DNA of 5,419 nt, taken from contig MHYI01000178.1 in the NCBI GenBank assembly GCA_001828295.1, forward strand, positions 1 through 5,419. The letters are read 5' to 3'. The stretch comes from Planctomycetes bacterium RBG_16_41_13 (GTDB taxonomy: Bacteria > Planctomycetota > Brocadiia > Brocadiales > Brocadiaceae). Each line of letters starts with the position of its first letter. Positions within the stretch are counted from its first letter, which is position 1. Of the stretch, positions 1 through 5,315 are shown one piece after another. The position numbers were made by a program, and so were the translations under genes. The notes beneath the pieces were generated by a model. The model ran no database searches, was not told where the DNA came from, and worked only from the letters and a program-made list of their open reading frames with translations.

Positions 1-2
1 GG

Positions 3-1637
3 ATTTTTTCAAATGTAAACAATCTTGTAACACAATTTTATAACCAGCTTAAAAGTAACGGAACATCATTATATGCTTCTCCTCTGAGCTGGTTAAAGGT
101 GTTGTTACAGTATATGTTTAACAGGTCTGATTTTGGGATCAGAGAGACGTGCCTTGAATGGTTAAAAGGCGAAAGTATTGACCGGGATGAGGCAAATACC
201 ATAGGTATAAGGAGCAGGGATGTATCACTTCCGGAAATGACTTCCGATGAGATGAACGAGCTTTGTAAACAAAGGGTCGTTGATTTCTGCCATCTTGCAG
301 GTTTTTTCAGACCATTTCTGTTCTGTTTTGATCAGACGGAAAATTATGGTAAAAATCCCGAACTGGTGAGGTCTTTCGGTATAATGATTGAAAACCTGGC
401 GAGCACATGCCCGAACCAGATGACTGTAGTAACGGCAAATCAGCATGTATGGGAAAAGACAATCCTTGCGTCTATGGAAGAAGCCCATAAAGATAGATTC
501 AATAAGCGTTATGAGCTTGAGGGAATAAATAAAGAACAGGGCAAAGAACTTATAAAGCAAAGACTGAACTTCTTTGATGGAGGTAGCGATAATATACAAT
601 TTTTTACTGATGAAAAGTGGTTAAATAGCATATTTAAAAATAATTCCCAAATAGGGGTTCGTCTTTTTATAAACGCTTGCAGAGATCAATGGGATAAATG
701 GAAAGACAAAGAAGTTAAGGTTGCCACGCTTGAATATTATTTCGAGAAAAATAGAGAAGATGTTAGGTCTCAGCCAAAAAGGCATATGTTTGATCCTGAT
801 ATTTTGTATTGGATGATCTTTGAAGTGTCTAAGGGGCTTACCGGGGTTAAGGTAAAAAAATATAAGACAGAAAAGGGATATTTTTCCATTCACTGGTTAT
901 TCAATACCAACTCTATTATATTTGGGTTTGAATCAGGTGCGAATAGTATGAGATGGCGATCAATTGTAAGGGAGGCGAAAAGATATGCAACGTCTCAAAA
1001 GGGATTGAAGGCAGTTATGTTGCGAACATTTGAGTTACCGAAGATACCTAAAACAACATGGAAAATAATAGGGGCAGAGATAAATGAGGCGAAAAATGAG
1101 TTTTTCAATATAGTAGATTTGAAGAAAGATATGGTGATAAATATTTATGCCGCTAATGAACTATACAGAGATGCAGTAGAAGGGGATATACCGTATTCAT
1201 GCGATGAGGTTTTAGCATTTATTAGAAAAAGATTTACGTGGTTTTGGGACACAATTATTGGTGGTTTCTCCGCCGGAAAAGAAAGTGAAACATTCTTGTC
1301 TCACAGAGACGCAAGGGGGGATGAAAATGTCATTCCTGCGAAAGCAGGAATCCGGAAAACAAAAGAACCGGATTCCCGTTTACACGGGAATGACAGGTTA
1401 GAAGGATTTTTGAAGGGGAAAAAAGACGAAAATAACATTATCCCGGCAGAAGGTGTTGCTGATGAGATTACGGCACATATCAAAAAGGAAAAGGTGTTAA
1501 GCTTCGATGAATTACTCATGAATTTGTCAAAGTCATTCGATAAAGAAGTAATCATAGATATTTGTATGAAAATTCCGCAAATAAAGGTTTATCAAAGTCC
1601 CCGTATGACACTATTACAATGGCAGTCAAATCGATAA
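3..1637 (+). CDS. AAA+/ORC-KAP-like P-loop ATPase, 5'-truncated by the window edge
   Basis: This is the C-terminal 544 residues of a larger ATPase. The frame is open from base 3 with no stop, so the first in-frame GTG (99) is internal and the true start lies upstream. No Walker A is visible, as expected if it was cut off. A Walker B-like hydrophobic strand ending FCFDQTEN has its Asp at base 330. A sensor-1-like strand TVVTANQ follows (423-443), and then DRFNKRYELEGI with a helix ending LIKQRL (about 492-575), the lid pattern of ORC/Cdc6 and KAP-type ATPases. Residues encoded at about 790-1260 form an unrecognised mixed alpha/beta domain, and the tail (about 1440-1637) looks like a small helical domain. 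A PAKAGI repeat is inserted in frame at 1329-1394. The 3' end overlaps the nuclease-FtsK gene, which implies an operon. The likely role is an ATP-driven sensor or loader for that partner; this is inference from context. The ATPase call is moderately sure, the family is not fixed. Confidence 0.85.
   Translation: MFSNVNNLVTQFYNQLKSNGTSLYASPLSWLKVLLQYMFNRSDFGIRETCLEWLKGESIDRDEANTIGIRSRDVSLPEMTSDEMNELCKQRVVDFCHLAGFFRPFLFCFDQTENYGKNPELVRSFGIMIENLASTCPNQMTVVTANQHVWEKTILASMEEAHKDRFNKRYELEGINKEQGKELIKQRLNFFDGGSDNIQFFTDEKWLNSIFKNNSQIGVRLFINACRDQWDKWKDKEVKVATLEYYFEKNREDVRSQPKRHMFDPDILYWMIFEVSKGLTGVKVKKYKTEKGYFSIHWLFNTNSIIFGFESGANSMRWRSIVREAKRYATSQKGLKAVMLRTFELPKIPKTTWKIIGAEINEAKNEFFNIVDLKKDMVINIYAANELYRDAVEGDIPYSCDEVLAFIRKRFTWFWDTIIGGFSAGKESETFLSHRDARGDENVIPAKAGIRKTKEPDSRLHGNDRLEGFLKGKKDENNIIPAEGVADEITAHIKKEKVLSFDELLMNLSKSFDKEVIIDICMKIPQIKVYQSPRMTLLQWQSNR
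1299..1316 (+). repeat. Possible fragment of a 'CTCACGCAGAGACGCAAAG' type dispersed repeat
   Basis: TCTCACAGAGACGCAAGG resembles, with a two-base deletion, a simple GACGCA-type dispersed sequence that turns up in many bacterial genomes and inside mispredicted proteins as 'SRRDAK'-like peptides. Here it reads LSHRDAR within the ATPase gene, 12 bases before the PAKAGI repeat. The resemblance is from memory and short, so it may be chance. Confidence 0.25.
1329..1394 (+). repeat. 'PAKAGI' double-hairpin dispersed repeat inside the ATPase gene
   Basis: This 66-bp element has outer arms GTCATTCC and GGAATGAC, which are perfect inverted repeats. The left hairpin is ATTCCTGC-gaaa-GCAGGAAT (1332-1351, 8 bp with a GNRA loop). 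The right hairpin is ATTCCCGT-ttac-ACGGGAAT (1372-1391, 8 bp). An inner pair AATCCGG/CCGGATT (1349-1355 and 1368-1374) lets the whole unit fold as a cruciform. Its translation here, from VIPAKAGI to DSRLHGND, is the well-known peptide signature of a widespread REP-like/MITE-like intergenic repeat. At exactly 22 codons in frame, it adds residues without breaking the gene. Confidence 0.9.
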
Positions 1638-3433
1638 CGGTAACAGAATTAAAACATGCCTGTCTGGACAATGATTGGAAAGACCGATGGCTTGCCGGCG
1701 AAAATCCTCAGACAACTCCTCAGCATCCTCCAAATTCAATAGCTGTTTACGGAACCAAATTCCACAACATTGTGAAGAAATTTTTAGATTGGTTGTCATT
1801 GCCAGAAAATAACACCATTACTCTAAACCTCAAAGACAGGTATTTGATCTGGGATGAAATGTATACCAGATTTGCAGAGAGCGAGATAAACGAAGTACTG
1901 AATAATAACAGATTGGAATCTGCGCACTATCTTGCAAAGGCATTAAAGGCCTTTTGTAACCGTACCGTTACCTTACGCGATCAGACAAACAATTTTCATT
2001 CATGGAATGATATATACATAACGAATGAGTTCCACATAAAGGATATCCAGTATAAGGTCGGTGATCATTCCGTTTTTGTTTCCGGCCAATTGGATTCGGT
2101 AAGGGTACATCCTGCGCGCGGCATTGAGATTGTGGATTACAAGCTTACGAAAGGCGATAAGAGGGAGCACGACCTTTTACAATTGGCTATCTATGCAGAA
2201 TTGTTAAAAAAACTAAAACCTGAAATGAAATGTAACGGAGCCCTTGAATATTATGTCCCGGATCTTCGTGAAGTTATTGTGACACATAAAGAGCTTGCCG
2301 AACTTTTTCATGATAGTGTTTTGCCGGTTTTGCATGAGCTGGCAGGTAAGGATAGGAGCAAATGTGCACGTGTTAAAAAACATGGCATAGACGAATTTGC
2401 CGCGATAATAAAACAAACCTATGCTGATTTCGGGCTTAAAATCGAAATAGTTGACAAACAGGAAGCGCCTCAATTGGTGCGGTATAAAATAAAACCGGAT
2501 TCCGGGGTGAAAGTTGTTTCATTAGCGAACAGGGCTGACGATTTACAGGTTGCATTAAGTTTAAATTCAGCGCCCAGGATAGAACCTTCCGTGGGCTATG
2601 TATCAATTGATATACCAAAAGAAACGCCTGATGTCATATATTGGAGTGACAGGGAAAAACATCCGGAAGATACAAAAGGGAATGAATGTGTCACTTTTCC
2701 CATAGGGGTAGGTGTGAATAACGAGATGCTTTTCGCCGATTTTGCTGATTCCAATACGGCTCATGCATTGGTTGCCGGGGCTTCAGGCAGTGGTAAAAGC
2801 GAATTTTTAAAATCACTGGTAGGCTCGTTATTGAAAAAGAATAATCCCGAAACCCTCAAACTCTCTCTTATCGACCCAAAAATTTTGACGTTTGGTTCAT
2901 TAAAGGCCTCACCTTTTTTGGCAGAACCGGTTATACATGATGTTGCAGGAGCTATTGACTGTTTAGAGAAGGCGGTACATGAAATGGAGAACCGCTATAA
3001 ACAGTTAGCGGAAGAGGGATTTAATGACCTGAGCAGTCGCATAAAAGCCGGAAGAAAAGACATCCCCTTTTATATTATTCTCTTTGATGAATTTGCAGAC
3101 CTGGTGCTTCAGGGGAAAAAAGAAAAAGAGACATTTGAAAAACTGGTAGCAAGAATAGCGGCAAAAGGCCGGGCGGCAGGAATACATATAGTGCTTGCCA
3201 CACAGCGGCCCGACAGAAACATTGTTACCGGCATCATAAAGGCCAATCTGCCCCTCAAAATTTGCATGAAAGTGACCACTGCCACCAATTCAAAAATTAT
3301 CCTTGACCATGCCGGTGGAGAATTATTGTTAGGGAGAGGCGATCTTCTTTGTGACCGGGGAAAAGGAATAGAACGCGCTCAATCTCTTTATATTTCACAG
3401 GATGAGCTTCTGTCGCTGGCAAAAATTTGCTGA
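1619..3433 (+). CDS. PD-(D/E)XK (RecB/Cas4-type) nuclease fused to FtsK/SpoIIIE DNA translocase
   Basis: A 604-residue soluble protein, probably a DNA translocase carrying its own nuclease. The N-terminal nuclease (about 1-200) has the full RecB/Cas4 signature: G45xxxH49, GQLD with Asp159, E170-IVDYK with Asp173 and Lys175, and Q188xxxY192. Residues about 255-345 match the FtsK alpha domain (RYKIKPDSGVKV, then RADDLQVAL, then GYVSIDIP). The motor (about 365-600) has Walker A GASGSGKS (387-394), Walker B IILFDE (Asp490, Glu491), the FtsK hallmark LATQRP (526-531), and the conserved tail ITGIIKANLP-like and LLGRGDLL-like stretches. The membrane domain and the C-terminal gamma winged helix of cell-division FtsK are absent, so chromosome segregation is unlikely. 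I chose the ATG at 1619 because the nuclease fold normally begins with ITVTELKHAC-like residues. A TTG at 1562 would add 19 residues without a ribosome binding site. The start overlaps the upstream gene by 19 bases with no clear Shine-Dalgarno, which suggests translational coupling. Domain calls are firm; the defence role is inference. Confidence 0.95.
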   Translation: MAVKSITVTELKHACLDNDWKDRWLAGENPQTTPQHPPNSIAVYGTKFHNIVKKFLDWLSLPENNTITLNLKDRYLIWDEMYTRFAESEINEVLNNNRLESAHYLAKALKAFCNRTVTLRDQTNNFHSWNDIYITNEFHIKDIQYKVGDHSVFVSGQLDSVRVHPARGIEIVDYKLTKGDKREHDLLQLAIYAELLKKLKPEMKCNGALEYYVPDLREVIVTHKELAELFHDSVLPVLHELAGKDRSKCARVKKHGIDEFAAIIKQTYADFGLKIEIVDKQEAPQLVRYKIKPDSGVKVVSLANRADDLQVALSLNSAPRIEPSVGYVSIDIPKETPDVIYWSDREKHPEDTKGNECVTFPIGVGVNNEMLFADFADSNTAHALVAGASGSGKSEFLKSLVGSLLKKNNPETLKLSLIDPKILTFGSLKASPFLAEPVIHDVAGAIDCLEKAVHEMENRYKQLAEEGFNDLSSRIKAGRKDIPFYIILFDEFADLVLQGKKEKETFEKLVARIAAKGRAAGIHIVLATQRPDRNIVTGIIKANLPLKICMKVTTATNSKIILDHAGGELLLGRGDLLCDRGKGIERAQSLYISQDELLSLAKIC

Positions 3434-3453
3434 CAATGAAAACAGGGTTATCC

Positions 3454-3484
3454 TTAATTATACGGTTATGTGGTATGTTATATT
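3454..3484 (+). promoter_or_regulatory. Weak candidate promoter ahead of the antitoxin remnant
   Basis: TATATT at 3479-3484 could be a -10 box, with a poor TTAATT (3454-3459, 19-base spacing) as -35. The surrounding stretch is AT-rich. A separate promoter would make sense for an antitoxin gene, but the match is weak. Confidence 0.2.
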
Positions 3485-3502
3485 CTAAAAATAGTAAAAT
3501 AC

Positions 3503-3506
3503 GAGG
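3503..3506 (+). promoter_or_regulatory. Ribosome binding site GAGG for the antitoxin remnant
   Basis: GAGG lies seven bases before the ATG at 3514. This is good spacing, and it supports the idea that the short reading frame began as a real, translated gene. Confidence 0.5.
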
Positions 3507-3513
3507 TTGAATT

Positions 3514-3606
3514 ATGACTACAAAAACAAACGAGATTATTTCAATGGTTGAGTCTTTACCAATTGATATGAAAACAAAATTGATTGAAAAACTTCTTAAC
3601 AGGTAA
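3514..3606 (+). pseudogene. Truncated addiction-module antitoxin (N-terminal remnant, 30 residues)
   Basis: A short frame starting MTTKTNEIISMVESLPIDM and ending IEKLLNR then TAA. It reads like the N-terminus of the 'putative addiction module component' antitoxins (the Unstab_antitox/TIGR02574 family, normally about 70-80 residues), in which a helix ending in a KLL motif is followed by a segment that binds the toxin. Only the first 30 residues remain. The rest, and any RelE/ParE-type toxin partner, are absent, and a repeat hairpin begins 30 bases after the stop. The start has a good ribosome binding site (GAGG). The likeliest reading is a decayed toxin-antitoxin module cut by recombination or repeat insertion. 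A tiny functional peptide cannot be excluded. Family identification is from memory of the sequence pattern. Confidence 0.6.
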
Positions 3607-3636
3607 CACGTTAGTTTTTTGAAAAATAAATTTAAT

Positions 3637-3694
3637 CTGCTCGCTCCCAAACCTTGTACTGAACATGGTGAAGTATCAGTTTGGGAGCAAGCAG
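3637..3694. repeat. 16-bp imperfect inverted repeat (hairpin)
   Basis: Left arm CTGCTCGCTCCCAAAC (3637-3652) pairs with GTTTGGGAGCAAGCAG (3679-3694) at 15 of 16 positions around a 26-base loop. The loop has further partial pairing (ACT/AGT). Neither flank carries a clean run of T, so it is not a typical intrinsic terminator. It looks like a dispersed hairpin repeat. Confidence 0.75.
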
Positions 3695-3751
3695 GAACAT
3701 ACACCCCCAATCGGTGATGGGGACACGTTTCGCATCCATTAACGCCGCACT

Positions 3752-3795
3752 TTTGGCTGATAGCCATGAGCCATCAGCCAAATTGCTATCAGCCA
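3752..3795. repeat. Overlapping inverted repeats of a GGCTGATAGC unit
   Basis: TTTGGCTGAT (3752-3761) pairs perfectly with ATCAGCCAAA (3773-3782). The overlapping TGGCTGATAGC (3754-3764) pairs perfectly with GCTATCAGCCA (3785-3795). The same left arm can therefore pair with either of two right arms, giving two mutually exclusive hairpins. This is typical of short 'gctgatagctgat' family dispersed repeats; a regulatory switch is possible but there is no gene evidence for one. Confidence 0.7.
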
Positions 3796-3808
3796 TAGGG
3801 GAAATATA

Positions 3809-3861
3809 GGGACACTTCCCTCATTTTTCCAAGATCAAGCAAGCAATATGGGAAGTGTCCC
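3809..3861. repeat. 12-bp perfect inverted repeat GGGACACTTCCC (REP-like)
   Basis: GGGACACTTCCC (3809-3820) and GGGAAGTGTCCC (3850-3861) are perfect inverted copies around a 29-base loop. A related GGGGACAC lies at 3719-3726 and its inverse GTGTCCCC at 3855-3862, so an outer 144-bp unit with 8-bp ends is also possible. From memory, GGGGACAC-type hairpins are dispersed in many environmental genomes and are often near Y1 (RAYT-type) transposases. No transposase is present here. Confidence 0.75.
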
Positions 3862-3880
3862 CAAATTACACCAAATTACA
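3861..3880 (+). repeat. Two tandem copies of a 10-bp unit
   Basis: CCAAATTACA occurs twice, head to tail, at 3861-3870 and 3871-3880, followed by an AT-rich degenerate stretch (aattattaaattatt). The first copy begins at the end of the GGGACACTTCCC inverted repeat. It may be a slippage product or a target duplication. Confidence 0.7.
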
Positions 3881-3938
3881 AATTATTAAATTATTCCGGA
3901 AGGGTTTATTTCATCCACAATGAGTAAACAAGGTTGAT

Positions 3939-3944
3939 TATAAT
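3939..3944 (+). promoter_or_regulatory. Consensus -10 box TATAAT upstream of the unknown 437-residue gene
   Basis: A perfect TATAAT stands 11 bases before the GTG at 3956. The best -35 partner is TCCACA (3914-3919), matching 4 of 6 with a 19-base spacing. Transcription from this box would begin about five bases before the GTG. That would give an almost leaderless message and put the GGGA (3947-3950) outside it, so either the box is not used or translation begins unusually. Confidence 0.35.
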
Positions 3945-3955
3945 CTGGGAAAAAA

Positions 3956-5269
3956 GTGAATAAACGAAACATGAAAGGTCATAAACAACTTCTTACAGAA
4001 ATATCCAACACCAGGGATGTTTTTACCGAACTGGATGATTTCTTCTGCAATGCAGATGAAAGTATTTCCCGTGATCCGGAGGACCCCCGGGAAGGAATCG
4101 GTCGTTTGCCCGGTCTTGACCGATTGATGTTCCTCATACCCTGTGTGATCAACCGCCTTGAGGAAGATATATCTGAGAGTAATGAATGTGAAAATGTCGC
4201 AGCAATCATAGAAGGTTTATATACAATACAAGAAGGCATACAGAGCGTATTAACTTATTATTTCCGGGACGATGTCGAAGGCGCAATCAATTTACTCAGT
4301 AATGTTCTGTCAAAGATAGACAAACCTTCCGGTAAAAAGTTCTCATCCGGTATCCGCATCTTCTGCGACATAGCGAGAATTGCACCGGACTTTCAGATCA
4401 TTCTTGGTATGTTTGAAGGATTCCGGGAAAACAGACGAATAAGGCCCAAAGAACCGGAAACCAACACATCGTGGTCGCCTGAATGCTGGTTGGATTATTA
4501 CCGGGAACAAGCCAGGCTTGAAGAACCTCTTATCGCCATGGTTGATGCCGAAGGACTCTCTGAAGCAAGCCTTGAAAAAGGTATGAAACGAATGGTGGAA
4601 GAAAGCGAACAAAGAGACAAGATGATGGAAAAACAATTAACCATTTATAAACTGATGAAAAACAGAGATGCAGCATTTAGCCCGGAACATCCGGAAAGGT
4701 TCTTAGACCTTTCAGAGATTCCGGATATAAAAGACGAGAACGACGATGGTGATTATGAAGTCAGGGTTATAGACCTCTGTTATGAGGATGTGGAAGAAGA
4801 GCCCCAAGAACCCTGGGCAAGTTCCCTGCCGGAACTCTGCAATTGGAATAAAATTATACAAGAATCATCCTTTGGTGATACGGAATTATACCGTCAGGAT
4901 TTTGAAGATGAGCCGGTTTACCGTCTGCTTAAGCCTTTTGTGCATAGGCTTTTTGAATGTCTGAAACAGGACGATCTTCGTCGGGTCAAAGAAAGCAAAA
5001 GCGGGGTTCCTGAGATGCGATCTCCGCTGGATCACTATTTAGTAATTCTTGCCCTTAAGGCACAGGTGCGAATATCCTCCTGTGGAGTCCAGGCTGAAGA
5101 CGTCGGACACGAAGCGCCGAGAAAAGGTGTTTATCTGTTTGCCATGGAATGCCTGGAAAGGATTACCGAAGCCATAGAGAGATTCCAACGGAAACATCTT
5201 TATCATCTCGCTGCCGAAGCACGAAATATCAAAAAACAGATTGAGAAGATACTTGCTGAAAACCTATAG
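3956..5269 (+). CDS. Unrecognised acidic, probably helical soluble protein
   Basis: I do not recognise this 437-residue protein. It has no signal peptide, membrane segment, P-loop or zinc-binding Cys/His cluster that I can see. Residues about 10-150 appear helical (for example DRLMFLIPCVINRLEEDI). Residues about 195-235 are rich in Glu, Lys and Met and could form a coiled coil. Residues about 253-287 are a strongly acidic linker ending in EEPQEPW. The last 120 residues are again helical, ending in a charged helix (KKQIEKILAENL). The GTG start at 3956 is preceded by GGGA five bases upstream; an ATG at 3971 (432 residues) is the alternative and has no visible ribosome binding site. It lies after a repeat-rich gap and 46 bases before the next gene, so it may be co-transcribed with that gene. 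A scaffold or adaptor role would fit the composition, but this is only inference. Confidence 0.85.
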   Translation: MNKRNMKGHKQLLTEISNTRDVFTELDDFFCNADESISRDPEDPREGIGRLPGLDRLMFLIPCVINRLEEDISESNECENVAAIIEGLYTIQEGIQSVLTYYFRDDVEGAINLLSNVLSKIDKPSGKKFSSGIRIFCDIARIAPDFQIILGMFEGFRENRRIRPKEPETNTSWSPECWLDYYREQARLEEPLIAMVDAEGLSEASLEKGMKRMVEESEQRDKMMEKQLTIYKLMKNRDAAFSPEHPERFLDLSEIPDIKDENDDGDYEVRVIDLCYEDVEEEPQEPWASSLPELCNWNKIIQESSFGDTELYRQDFEDEPVYRLLKPFVHRLFECLKQDDLRRVKESKSGVPEMRSPLDHYLVILALKAQVRISSCGVQAEDVGHEAPRKGVYLFAMECLERITEAIERFQRKHLYHLAAEARNIKKQIEKILAENL

Positions 5270-5315
5270 CGCATCCGAATATTTAATATGTGTATGTATT
5301 CCATGAGAAATAATT

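Larger units (their letters stand above)
3607..3955. other. Gene-free repeat mosaic between the two transcription units
   Basis: This 349-base stretch holds no convincing gene on either strand. It contains, in order, a 16-bp imperfect inverted repeat, a GGGGACAC motif (3719-3726), overlapping inverted repeats of a GGCTGATAGC unit, a 12-bp perfect inverted repeat (GGGACACTTCCC), a 10-bp tandem duplication, and then an AT-rich stretch with a consensus -10 box just before the next gene. A minus-strand open frame crosses it, but its translation shows no family features. It is probably an accumulation of small mobile repeats. Confidence 0.7.

Noticed and set aside
99..101. GTG as the start of the ATPase gene
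   Set aside because: The frame is open upstream to base 3 with protein-like composition and the Walker A part is missing, so the GTG is internal and the gene is cut by the window.
1301..1555. Minus-strand open frame with an IPAFAGMT peptide
   Set aside because: It is the reverse-strand translation of the PAKAGI repeat within the ATPase gene, a well-known false peptide signature.
1562..1564. TTG start giving a 623-residue nuclease-FtsK protein
   Set aside because: There is no ribosome binding site, the extra 19 residues are low-complexity and encoded within the upstream gene, and the nuclease fold begins properly just after the ATG at 1619.
3637..3694. Intrinsic terminator for the nuclease operon
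   Set aside because: The stem is long but the loop is 26 bases and no T-run follows on either strand. A dispersed repeat explains it better.
3297..3767. Minus-strand open frame of 156 residues with several Cys and His near its N-terminus
   Set aside because: It overlaps the end of the FtsK motor on the other strand and starts within repeats. The Cys/His spacing does not form a recognisable zinc motif and there is no plausible ribosome binding site.
3637..3880. CRISPR array
   Set aside because: The repeats are different from one another, short and self-complementary, with no regular repeat-spacer spacing.
4782..4964. Plus-strand 60-residue open frame
   Set aside because: It lies entirely inside the 437-residue gene in another frame and has no family features or binding site.
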